From Phytoseiulus persimilis (Eukaryota; Arthropoda; Arachnida; Mesostigmata; Phytoseiidae): a DNA stretch of 64,000 nucleotides. The DNA is taken from NCBI GenBank assembly GCA_037576195.1, contig CM075101.1:27652001-27716000 (forward strand). The letters are read 5' to 3'. The translations under genes were made by a program, and so were the position numbers. The notes under the pieces are model-generated. The model worked only from the letters and a program-made list of their open reading frames with translations, searched no databases and had not been told where the DNA came from. Positions 12,540 through 23,537 of this stretch are shown here, piece by piece (the first letter of the stretch is position 1; each line of letters begins with the position of its first letter).

Positions 12540-13815
12540 GACCGGGAGTTGGTTCAGTAGAGGAGACGCTCCCTGGTCGCCCGGTTCCTGACTGAATTAC
12601 TGGCGCCTCCCCAAACTACTTCCGAAAGTGAGTGAGAATGGGAGCTGATACAGAGATCGAGAGTGAGCGTCGCGCTTTTGCCGACGTGCAATGGCGGCGC
12701 TGCCGGAGCGTGCTGCCATCGCAAAGGAAGAAACCGAGCGCGCGGGGAAAGTAGCGGCGAAGGATAGACCGTTGCGCAGATGGATAGATCGACGAATGGA
12801 TGGATGCCGCCGGGGAAAAATGTCGAAATTGACCGACGCCGATGATCTTCTTCTGAGGAGGGCGATTAGAACGACATGTGAACTTCTTAACGCGCCGCTG
12901 ATCGAAGGCAACGCCAGCCGAACGAGCGAAGAAGCGAGCTAGTTGCTTCACTGCCTAGCATGCTGCGACCGGGAATCGAGGGTGGCCGAGCGTTGTCCTC
13001 AACGCCCCCCCCTCCCTGCCCGTCTCACTTTGCCCTAGCCCTCCCCCAGCACCCGCGATCGAGGAGGGGGCATCTGCGAAAAAAAATTTTTCGTGGCGTG
13101 TGAAAAAAGAATGTGACCGAGCTGCCAACGGTAGGAGAACGGCGGGGACGGTCGCCAAAGGCTCCGCATAGAACTCTTTGATGTCGTGAACTATCTCTTT
13201 TTAAGATTTATAGATGGCTCCTCGATGCCTCCGCCTCCTCGGAGAATGCCGTTCGTTCGGGGAGAGATATCGCATGATGAATTACTATACCATCATACTA
13301 CCGACCACAAGCGCCCGGGAAACCAACTAAGAAGCCAGCGAGGGAGGCTTTTCGACGCGAATTTGTGCTGATGGTCGTGCGACAAGATCTTATCGTTTCC
13401 TTTCCTCCTCGTCACAACCGCGGCCAGTCACCGAATCGAACCGTTCGAGCCGATTGCTTTGGTCCGGAGAGCCTGGGACCGAACAGGACTCGGAATCTAG
13501 TTGTCCTGTCCGGCCACGGCGCGGATCAAGCGTCTGTGAGTTCGCCCCGGCCTGGGCCCGCCACGCGGCCTGCTCAGGACTCCCGGTGACAAAAGCGGCC
13601 GGCCACGGAACCCGATCCAAATCTTCATCGACACGCGAGCCCGCCTCGCTCGCGGCGAACCGGCGTGCGCAATTCCCTCGTTTCCAGAAGCCGGGAATTC
13701 CGCTCGGAGTGAACGGCGTGACATCGGCTGGAAGCGATGTCAACAGGCCCGTCCCGGAAAACGGAGTCGGGGATGTGCCTTGAGCAGGACAGGCCAGGCG
13801 AGCAACCGGTCGGTC

Positions 13816-13836
13816 GGTCGGCCGGCCGGCCTGCTT
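13816..13836 (+). repeat. GGCCGGCC core, copy B
   Basis: Identical over 21 bases to 1349-1369 and directly preceded by (CGGT)n. Confidence 0.8.
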
Positions 13837-15307
13837 ACAGAGCGGCCCACTGGACGAAAAGCCCTGAGGGGCTGCCAGCTGGCAGGCTGTGTGCCGAAAT
13901 CAACACAAATTTAATTCACACTGCAGCCTTCTATTCTCTAACCGCCCGCGGGTCCCAGTTTTGAGTGGCGTCGGTCTGCGCACCACTTGCTCGGAGTGTC
14001 GGTCATTCGGTTCGCTTCGGACTCTACTCCGAACGGTCGGTCGGGTGGCTACCGGCCTATCCACAATAGATTTTCAATTGGAAGCAACGACAACCATGCA
14101 ATGCACGACCCGATAAGCCTACGGTCTATTACGGACGGCGGCGGGGGGTTGAATGAAGCGAACGAACGGGGCAACGAGGGAGACGTTCCAAACGTTGATC
14201 GGACGCTTTAGGAAGACGTGGTGATGTTCACTGCGATGGAATTACTTTTTCGCACATCAAACTCGCCCTACGATTCCCGGCTTTGACGACCACGGCCGTG
14301 GTGATGGTTGGTAATCGTGATCTCTGTCGCCACTGCCGCCGGCACTGCGCGCCGTCATCAGTGTCGGAACCGCCGCCGCCACCACCGCGCTAAGAGGGTT
14401 CAAATGTTCGAACACGGAGGGAAAATGTTCGCTCGCAAACGCCAGCCGGTTCGAGCAGTGCCTGCGAGTAGCTTTCTGCCGAGGGCCGGCGATGACCGAG
14501 GCGTCGACCGACCGGAGCGACGTTCCGCGAATTAGCGGAACACCGCGTTCGAGAAGTGGCGCCGCTCCCAGCACTCGGACAGTGGTCTCTGACGTTTTGC
14601 GTGCCCGAGTCCGGCTGCTCGTCTGCTTCCGTGCCTTCCTATCGCCCGCGTGTCCGGCCAACTCGGCGGAACTTCGTTCTGCCGCAGGGACTACGACTGC
14701 CAACCGGTCGGTCAACTTTCAGTGGATGGAGCGACTCCGAGTCGAATACGGTGGATGTGAGCACCGCGTAATGAGGGGGTAAGCTCTCCTCAACTGTGAA
14801 GTGAAGTCAATTCCGCCGGCACGAGATGTTGCCTCTTTAGATGTTGCTGTTGCTGCTGTTACAGCCGCCGCCACCCGGTGGATAATAGATTTCCTCAGCC
14901 GTCGCCTCAGAAGCAGCGAAACCAGCTTCGGTCAGGGCAGTAGCAGCCTGAGTAACTCGGACGAAGTGGCGGGGCGAGCCCGAGCCTGCCTGCCTGCCGC
15001 GAGGGGAGTCACGAACTCGTTTGATAGCTTCCGCTCGTCGTCAAGTGCCAAACTTCAAAACGCTGTGTCCTGGACGGGCGCGGGGAAGCTCGCACGAGGC
15101 TGGGGACGGTAGAAATTGTATCGTTTTAGTGCAATGGTCTGAAACGCCCCCACCTAGCGACTCGCAGCAAACCGTTCGTTCGGAGAGCTCTTCGGGACGC
15201 AGTGTGGATTCGAATGAAAACACACTGACCGTCGCCCCGGCTGTAGGAGTCGCTCATCGCATCACCTCCTCTTGGAGAACTTCTCATCTCCCGATCTGCT
15301 GCTACAG

Positions 15308-15526
15308 CTCTCTAATGAGGCGCGATCGGGAGAACCCTCGATGAGTGTTCTCTCGGAGGATATACGAAAACGCCGCCGCCGCCGACAAGCTCTTAACGAG
15401 GACTCGATGTCGTCTTACTCCGTCGCTCGCGAGCTGGCCCGGGGAGACGAAACTCGACGGCGAGCGAGCGGTCGTGTACCTCTATCCACACTCGTTAATG
15501 GCCAACCGATCGGGCCAGTCGGATGA
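15308..15526 (+). CDS. Weak exon candidate, 72 codons
   Basis: The acceptor GATCTGCTGCTACAG ends at 15307 after a C/T-rich stretch. The in-phase frame has an Arg cluster (DIRKRRRRRQ) and runs to TGA at 15524-15526 without a consensus donor. An overlapping frame (15345-15776) is longer. No family recognised. Confidence 0.18.
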   Translation, partial: LSNEARSGEPSMSVLSEDIRKRRRRRQALNEDSMSSYSVARELARGDETRRRASGRVPLSTLVNGQPIGPVG

Positions 15527-16437
15527 GGGAGACCGAGCGACAATCAAGAAGATTTCAACAGCCGCTTGTCCCCGGGAGCGCTTCCGCTTCTTTTTGCCTA
15601 CCCTGGGTCGCCGCCGCGGCGACAGCCGAGCGAGAACGGGCCCCCGTGCCAGCGTTTTTCAGTTGAGCAGGTCGAGTTCGGGAGTCGGACGCAAAAACGT
15701 CTTGGACTCGGGCCTGTCTCAGCCCGATAGCTCGCTCGTAACGCAACGGCTAACTCTGTCGAGCGGAGCGTACTAGTTGGTACGCTCGCTTGCTTGCTGC
15801 CTCAGTGAACGAGCATGGAATAGACGGCACCATTTGTTTGAATACGCCCTGGTGGCGCATTTCAGTTGCCGTTATCCCCGCCGCCATGCGGCACGCGAAC
15901 CTCCGTGCCGCCTCCGTGGCTCGCAGCAGTCGGCCGACTGGCGAGCGAGGGGAACTCGACCAACGACGACCATGTTTCAAAGCCGGGACGTGCAGAGCTC
16001 CCGGTGTCATGGCAAATAAACGCTCAGCTAATTCAACGCCAGGAAAGCGCGCGATCCCTCCCTCGCGCACAACTCGCGCCGGGACATAACCAGAGACACA
16101 TTCCGAACGACAGGAGATTCGACAGGGGATATCTGAATCGGGAGAATCCGGCTCGCGGACTCCCAGGGAAGTAATGACACGTTCTCGCGCCTCTCGCCGT
16201 CGGTCGGTCGCTTCCTCCGACTGACTGGAAGAGCTCTGAGTGCATATTCGGATGGCTGACTCGACGTTGTCCACTTCTTCGCGCTCTCCCTGAATCAGGG
16301 AGGAGCTGGCCGTCCTCGGCTAAGTTTTTATTCCCGTCTCCCATTTACTCGGCGACGTCGCAGAACGAACAGGAAAAACCTCGGATTCATCTCGCAACTC
16401 CGAGAAAGCTCACGACGATGTGGAACGCTCCGGCTGT

Positions 16438-17019
16438 ATGTACATCGCTCAGCGATGGTCCCCTGGTGTCTTTGCGCTTCTCGCGACTAGGGAAAGATCG
16501 GGAACGGACGAGAAGGAGCCGCTCGCTGGCCCCGCGATCGGTTGCGACAGAACTGCGCTGGCTCTGCCCAAGTTCGTTCAGTTGAATCCGACGGAAGTCG
16601 CCCCCCACCCGGTCTCAGACCGCTCCGAAAAGAGTTCGTTCCGAGTCGAGCTGACCGGCAGAACAAGCCGGAGTGAGTGAGCAAGTAGCCGCATTGCCTC
16701 AGGAATGACCCTTCTTATCTCAGCCGGTCAGTCTTCAAAGGGAAGTGGAATCACAACGATGTCATGCCTTGCTTCCTCCATCCGTATTCCGCTCGCTTGT
16801 TGGATGGTCTACGGCCTACTCGGGCCGTGGGTAATACGCTCGTTGCGGAATCATCGTCGACGACGGCAACAGGAGCAACAGCAGACGGCGTTGGGTAGTT
16901 GCGACTCCTTCCGGAAGGAGTCTCGAAGAGGATCGCTTTCAACGAGGGAAAAGGGATTCTTTGAAGGTCTGTGCGCGGGGAATTATTCTGCCCTCCTTGT
17001 GCGTACCAGAGGCTCCTGA
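16438..17019 (+). CDS. Candidate two-exon frame, up to 176 codons, unknown product
   Basis: Exon 1 runs from a possible ATG at 16438, or from an acceptor ending at 16490 after a pyrimidine-rich run, to GA|GTGAGT (after 16672). A short 51-nt intron (16673-16723) ends CTTCTTATCTCAG. Exon 2 (16724-17019) joins in frame and ends TGA. The predicted peptide has a hydrophobic stretch (IPLACWMVYGLLGPWVI) followed by Arg/Gln-rich sequence. It could be a single-pass membrane peptide, or chance. A 51-nt intron is near the lower limit for insects. No family recognised. Confidence 0.28.
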
Positions 17020-18934
17020 GAAATGGAGACAGTCCTTCCGTTTTCCCTCGGGTATTTCCTTCGGATAATTTGCCAGTTTCGAAACTGCGTCGAGGACACA
17101 ACGCTTGAGGGGGAGTGAGGAGGGGGATTTAAATTGGGGCGAACGATGAGGAATGCTCTGGAAGAGTGAACGGAGGGAGGGAAAGTGGGTGAATGGGCTT
17201 TTCCGGGTATGTTCGATGTGCCCGATCATTGCGGCTGATTCTCAAGCGTTGGGTCAGTGCTGAGGCTCAGTTGTCCGCTCACAGTACTCGGTGCGCTTCT
17301 ACCGCTCAGCAACGATTCGTTTGGTCGAGGTGGGCAAGGTCAGCTCATTTGCACAGTTAGCAGCGGTGGCGACAAACAGGCAGAAGCAAGTTTCAGTCGT
17401 TCCGACCACAGCCTCAGACGCGTGCAGTTAATCAAAACCTTGAGGGGTTTGCTGTCGACAGTGCGGCGGCGCACCCTCCCGCCAACGCAAGCGTTGAAGT
17501 CTCTTTTTCGGATTCGCCGTTCCGCCGACAGCCATCATGGTGGCGGCGGTGGCAATGGTAGTCGTCTCCGTCTTTGCCATGGTCTCGCTGCTGCCGACGT
17601 TGACTCGTGGTTTTATTTATTATCGGTACTTGCTTGTTCACTCACTCACTCACCACTCGGCGCCTTGCTGTCGAAATATAGACATTATACATACGAGGCA
17701 AGCAAGCAACCGACATTCTGTGTATGATGCTATTACGCTGCTCCGCCTCCGATAAATCAGGCTACGGCTACGGTTGCGGCGGCGGTCGCCACCAAAGGCA
17801 GTCGAGCTGTTCGTCAGTCTTTACGACTGCTTGAAGCACTCAAAAAGATGCACGTAGAGACCACAGTCCCTCGCAGAAGAGCGATCGAGCACTCGAAACG
17901 GTTGCGTCCCACTTATAAATGTTCTAGAGACTGCGAACACCAAACGGACAGGTAGGCGTCACGGAGACGGCCGCACTGTTGTCGCGAGAGCGTCTCTTCC
18001 ACCGAAACGCATACCCAGCTCCTCGGAATCACGGGGAAAGTTGAAGCTAATGGCGCCCCCGCCTTACGTTCGCGAACCCTTCGCCATCGCTAGCTGAGGT
18101 TGACGTGCGGTCATCCACCGCGCACGTCACGATCGACGACGTCGGTGAGAGTAGGAAGGAGAGAGACGGCAGGTCAGATGAACAATTCACGAAAAGGCTG
18201 TTCTCCCTAAAATATGACCGTCGTTTGGTTCGAAGTGCGCCGGGAATGAGACTAGGCCGAAACGCCTTGAGCGTCTTCGAGAAATACTCTCACGAGACGA
18301 GAAGCGCAACTCGACAGATCGACCGGGTTCGGATTTGACCGGCGATTCACTGGGAGTTCGACAAGTTCGACTCCTTGAGATTGTGCCCGTTCGATCAGCC
18401 AGTCGAGGAGGATAGATTGCCAGAGCAGATAGATGCTCACAAGATGAACGAATATGAAATATATGTCTCTGACCCGAGCCTGGATGCCAGAGGTCGACAG
18501 TCCACCTAGATAGAACTGACTGAACGGGTGCTTGCCTTTCCGCTTGATTGCTCATCTAAGATCGGTGATGACTGCTCGTACGATATGTCAGCGATGAGAA
18601 CAGCATGGGTGACGGCGGCAACCATTCCTCGCCTCATTGGGAAACGCTTCGAAAGAATATCGCGATGCCGGAGAGATCAGGTTCCTTCTGGGCCAGCTCT
18701 GAATTAAACAGCTCGGCCTCGCCTCGAATAATGCAGTGACGACTACAACAGGCTGGCTGACGGACAGAAGGGGGGGGGGATGCTGGAAACGAAGCAAAAC
18801 ACCTACGAACAGAATGCTATGAACCGGAGAAAGTTTGCCGCGAATATGTCGACAAAGAGTGAAACATGACTCACCGCTGCTGCTCAAAAATGATGACACG
18901 GGATCCTATCTCGCTCGACTTGGCATCATGATGC

Positions 18935-19017
18935 CGACGACGACGACAACCACGATGACGACAACGACGACAACCACGATGACGACAACGACGACGACAA
19001 CCACCACCACCACCACC
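18935..19017 (+). repeat. GAC/CAC trinucleotide minisatellite
   Basis: A run of ACG, ACA and ACC triplets in which a 24-base unit (GACGACAACCACGATGACGA and four more bases) recurs about two and a half times, ending in (ACC)n. Confidence 0.85.
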
Positions 19018-19846
19018 TTTACAGGAACGACGGGCTTGATGAAGATCAAGATGATAGTAATAATAATAGCGGGACATCGTCGATGAGCCTGTGTTCAAAA
19101 AATGATTGATTAGTGAGCTGGAAGCGCTTAGGTGGATGAACGGATGGATGGAAGTCCCTGCGCCGCCGCTCACGCACGAATTGAGGGAGTCTGGTGGGAG
19201 AGCTCAAGAATGGCTGTTCTGCTCGCTCGTTCCTTCGAGCGGTTCGTTGTTCGCGCGCTCCAGCGATTCTGTTAGCAGTTGTGGTAAAGCCGAGAGTCTC
19301 AATGTGGGAGTTTGGAAGCAAGCGCAACATCAACAGCGCAACCTCTGAAAGGAAGAGAAGGCGTCATCAAAGATTCACAGTGTGTTGCCGGGTTTCGCCT
19401 TTCGCTCTGGAATCGCTACGGTCGTGCGAAGGAGCGGCGAGAAGCTTTTTCTCTCAAGCGTTTTCTCCCCGAACCGGTCGAATGAACGACCGAACTAAGC
19501 CAGCGAAGAGGCAACCGCGAGCCGGGTTCGAGCGATCGAAGGGAGAAAAGTAGGAAACTCAACTGAGCCCGAAATGTTTTAGGAAAGCATGACAGCGAGC
19601 AGCCTGAATCTGTGCCTTCCCAGCCAAGGCGGCGGACAGGGGACAACGCGTCCTTATGTTCGGCTGCTGGTGCCTCCTTTTTCTTTATTTCAATTGTCAA
19701 GGAGTTTTTCCCTGCCACTACTACTGCGACTACTGTTCCGGGTTGGCCCCAGCAGTAGAGAGCGACGCTATTAGAAAGCAAGCCGTGTGGAAACTGCCGA
19801 AGCCGCCTCGGCCATCCGTCCGTCCGAGGGACGCCCTGACCACTTG

Positions 19847-19874
19847 TCCATCCATCCATCCGTCCGTCGGTCCA
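19847..19874 (+). repeat. (TCCA)n passing into (TCCG)n
   Basis: Tetranucleotide tract with a mid-array unit change. Confidence 0.85.
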
Positions 19875-20892
19875 TCGTTCGCCGCCTATAGCATTGCAAA
19901 AGCCGCCGCAAGCAAGAGGCCGCGATCGTCTCTCTGACGTCCCGTCGATTCCGCTGCCGATGCCCCCGACGCTCTCGCGCCCCTCGCCCCGGGATCCCCA
20001 CAAGTTCTTCGTCGCCATCGCAAACTCACTGAACCGACAGCATAGGAAGGCGAGGCACGAGCAAAAGTATAGCGAGCCCGCCGTAAATCTGCTCCTTCAT
20101 TGCGACACTCTCACGGCCGTCGCACCTCCTCCCGGAACGTTAGCCCAAGAGCATGGCTGTTCGTAACAGGAGCGGCGAGGCGACAGCGACGGCATAAAAG
20201 CGCTCGAGAGTTTTTAATGTGCGTCATTCATTAGAGCATTGCTTTGCTAATTGTAGTAACGAGAGTCACTGTTGCTTGCTCTCATTGCCCCGACTCAGAG
20301 GCGGCTCTGCTGCCCTTGGAGTCCTGCTGGAGGATAATTTTCGCGTCGCTAATTTCAACAAACGACAACAGCTCCCGGAACCCCTCTTTTCCTCCGTTCT
20401 CCTTCTTCCTTCGTTGGCCTTCCGTCGGCCTGGAGACCTTGAACGGAACCCGCGTGATTCTACTGCGTCCGACCTCACCCTCCTTTGTTTTGCGCATTTG
20501 TTTACTTGGTGGTGTACACGGCGCCTGAACGATCGTTCGCTAGGTTTCGTCGGTCGCTAGACCACGTTCGGCGGAGAGCGGTACCGCGAACCAAACCGAA
20601 GGGAGCGAGAGCTGAACGCGCGAGAAGTATTTGAAGGGGCTAACCGGAACAATGAGAGATTCGACCCGCGGCGGTAGAAAACGAAATATGACATTTGTAA
20701 TGAGGATAATGGGGACACGATCTAATTGACAAACAGCCGTTCGGCCGATTGTTTGCCTGGTGGCGGTATGCTCAGAAGGCGTGCACTACGCTTCTCGGAC
20801 AGAAACCTACAAAATATGAAGAGAAAAATTGAGTCGCGCTACGGTTTGTCATTTCATACGCACAGCGTGAGCAGATGTCCCGGATCGCCACG

Positions 20893-20898
20893 CAGGTG
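20893..20898 (+). other. Isolated consensus donor CAG|GTGAGC
   Basis: CAG followed by GTGAGC near 20893. The sequence before it is not pyrimidine-rich, so it is not a ratchet-type site. A short frame from ATG 20768 is open through it, which would make it the end of a small first exon. No matching acceptor was found nearby. Confidence 0.2.
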
Positions 20899-22186
20899 AG
20901 CCGCTCACTGTGTGCTCCCGAAGTGCTGTGTTGTCGAATTTCTGGTTGCGAATCGCTCTGGTCAGCTCCCATACTCAGCCGATCGACCTGCATTCCACCT
21001 ACCTCCTTGTACAGAGCTCGAGCACGCACGGGTCACGTGCTATCGCGGTGCTGGGTCAACTTAAGGGAGCTTCGGAATTCCAAGATGGCGGACCCCTGCA
21101 CCGTCAAGCTGTATTGGGACGAAGCGGGGGAACTCCGGGGAGAAGGGGAGGGGTGTCGGAGCAAGTTTGCGTGGAAGCGGTTGGGCGACGCAAGCGTGAG
21201 AAGCTTTCCGGGAACTGCGGCGGCGCCTTGAGCGGAGTGCAGCAGCGAGGGCTTATAGCGCGTCCAATGCGTGTTGCGATGCTCTGTATGCGCGATACAC
21301 CGTCTCACCTGGGATGCCAGCAAGGGCAAAGTTTCGCTCGGTATCCTCTCAGAGCCCGGAGTTGGCAAACGTGGGAACTCCCGCGGGATTCTTTCCTTCC
21401 GTGTGAGGGCCCTCGCACTCAGTTGTGATGCATGAAGTGAGGAGATGGGCCAGATCAGCCACAAATCCCCGATCCGGAATCAACAAGGCTCTCTCATCTG
21501 GTTTGATTACTCAAAATGTCAGCTCTCGTTGATGATGGGGGAATCTAGCTGACCATCAAAAAATTTTTGCTCTCTCATTCATTGCGCTCAATATTTTTCC
21601 TAGTGGGCTGTGTTATTTCTGCGGCCGCGCACAAAAACACGCGCAGGATGACTGACGCAGCTACGGGCAGGAAGTCAGAGCGACCGACGGACGCTCGGCA
21701 TGATTGACTGACTGATTGCTCTCAGTCATGTATTTTCGGGCCTGGCAGAATCATGGGAAACGGGGAAGAGACACTCTTAGAACAACCAATCCGTTTTTGA
21801 TCATCCCCTCTTCTCTGCCGCGTGCCAGAAATGCGGATCGCGAGGAGAGCCGCGCACGTAGGAGCCAAGCTCAGAATCGTTTGCTGTGTTCGTTTCTCTT
21901 TCGGCGGCGATCTCCCTCGAGAGCTCTACGCATTGGGAAAAACGCTCCCCCGGAGACGGTCGCCCGTCCAGAAGCAACAACTGTGGAATAAGATTCGCAA
22001 GAGCCGAAAGTTCAGTCTGCACGGGCAGCCGCAACGCTCTGAGTGTGAGCAACGGTCCGGGGACGTCCGAACATCTCATGAATCCATGAGGACGGACTGT
22101 GACCCGAGTCAACAATTCGTGAGCTCTGCTTTCCACCGTTTCGCTTGTCTCCTCTACCGCCTCCTCTCCCCCCGCCCGGCGGGAAA

Positions 22187-22199
22187 GGGGGGGGGGGGG
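22187..22199 (+). repeat. G13 homopolymer
   Basis: Thirteen consecutive G. Confidence 0.85.
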
Positions 22200-22710
22200 C
22201 TTTCCGCGCTGCAGGGCGAGCCTGTTTTTTCTCGATGGAAGAGGAGGAGATGATTATGATTTATGAATTTGTATCGTGTCCTGCCCCCGGCCGGCTCATC
22301 ATGTTGCCGTTGGGCTTTCGTCGAGTTGCGTTCATTTTTTTGCTCCGCACATTCTCCATCCATCTCGGCAGTCTCATGCGCGCTGCCGTGTCCTCCTTCT
22401 CCCCATTCTGTCGGCGGCGCACGCTACATCTGAATTTATTAGCAACTTGGCGAAGAGGAGGGGCAGGATCGCTGCTCCTCGCTCTGTGCCGACGTCCGGG
22501 TCGGACTGGGCGACCCGGACCGCCAGCATACGAGGCTCGTGTTTTCTCCGTTGCCACTGTTTCTCACTCTTCGGGAGGAAGAACACCAGAGGATTGACAT
22601 TCTCCCATGAGTTTTTTCAGTGCAGAGTACGTGGGTCAGAGATTTGGGTTTCTCCGTGGGGCCACGGAAGGAGTGAAGTCGGAAATCGGCGGTCAACTTC
22701 TCGATTGTTG

Positions 22711-22744
22711 GGGGCTGAACGTTTTATTTTTCTTCCAGGTGAGT
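22711..22744 (+). other. Candidate recursive-splicing ratchet point 2
   Basis: A branch-like CTGAAC (22715-22720) is followed by a T-rich tract and TTCCAG|GTGAGT. The AG ends at 22738 and the GT starts at 22739. There is no intervening exon and both halves are close to consensus. Thirteen bases across the junction (TTCCAGGTGAGTT) are identical to those at ratchet point 3. Role inferred from layout alone. Confidence 0.6.
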
Positions 22745-23285
22745 TATGATCCGGAGCGAGATCAACGCTTCTGACCGAATCGGGTCCAGGAAACACAGAC
22801 GGTCGATGATTCGAGAGAACGTCCTCAGAATGCTGCTTTCCGAGAACCGACTGCGTGCGGGCACCAGACACTTCTCCACGCCGCAGAACCAGTCCTCGAA
22901 TCAAGCGTTGAGTGAATTTATGTTGACGGTTTTATGAGTTCTTATGACGCATAACGAGCGGATTTGTCGTGATGACTGCCCAGGCTCGTGGTGGCGGAAG
23001 CCACGGTTCAATTTTTATGTGATATGGAACCTGTGGATCACTGCTTGTGGATGCTCAAGGCAAAAGCGGTTGGGTGTTAGCTACTGAATGTTGGACCGAC
23101 TGGCTGAATGTTGAACGAGCAGACAGGCAGGCCGGCTGACTGGCAAGCGAAGAGATCGTTCCCTTCAACTTGGACTGTGACACCTGGTTGCCGATCGTAA
23201 AGAACGGTTTTTGCCGCCCTTTGCTTTTATTGAGCTATTAAAAGTCTACGGACAAGAAGCAGTTTCTATATGAAGACCTGATCCG

Positions 23286-23313
23286 ACTGGCTGGCTGGCT
23301 GACTGACTGACTG
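23286..23313 (+). repeat. (GGCT)n/(GACT)n tract
   Basis: Tandem GGCT units followed by GACT units. A looser copy of the same pattern lies about 200 bases upstream. Confidence 0.8.
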
Positions 23314-23375
23314 CTCAGCTGACTGGAGCGAGCATCTCTCGGGACACCTCCGCAGACCTTTGAGCGGATCGCCCA

Positions 23376-23537
23376 ATGGTTCCTCCACGCGACGAATTGG
23401 TTCCGAGCACCGATCCTGGCGGCGAGGAGAACCGGGGATCGGGGAAAGATTTCCTCGCCACTACCGCCTCAGACAACGCTGCTTTGTTTGGAGGCTTGAG
23501 CTCCGACTACGCCCACCTCAAACAAAAAAAGCCATGA
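23376..23537 (+). other. Short open frame, 53 codons, unassigned
   Basis: ATG at 23376 to TGA at 23535-23537. Codon use is balanced and the peptide is polar with a Gly/Ala-rich middle and a Lys-rich end (HLKQKKP). A second frame over the same bases is also open, from an acceptor-like CCGCAG ending at 23354. Support is composition only. Confidence 0.15.

Larger units (their letters stand above)
5069..22738 (+). other. Putative intron segment between ratchet points 1 and 2
   Basis: A 17.7-kb stretch, mostly without recognisable genes. It holds a 31-bp direct repeat (5786-5816 and 5872-5902), a C13 run (7136-7148), a (CA)n tract (8406-8424), a long unassigned open frame (8738-9445), a (CTG)-rich patch near 11.91 kb, a well-formed candidate short intron (12430-12539), exon candidates at 15.3 and 16.4-17.0 kb, a GAC/CAC minisatellite (18935-19017), a CCAT/CCGT tract (19847-19874) and a G13 run (22187-22199). 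I see nothing assignable in 9.45-12.3, 13.0-15.2, 17.0-18.9 and 19.9-22.1 kb. Confidence 0.4.

Noticed and set aside
14492..14782. Possible retroelement-like frame on the plus strand
   Set aside because: No zinc knuckle, protease or polymerase motif. Composition alone is not enough.
19416..20018. 200-codon minus-strand frame
   Set aside because: Includes a translated CCAT/CCGT tract (DGRMDGW pattern). No family resemblance.
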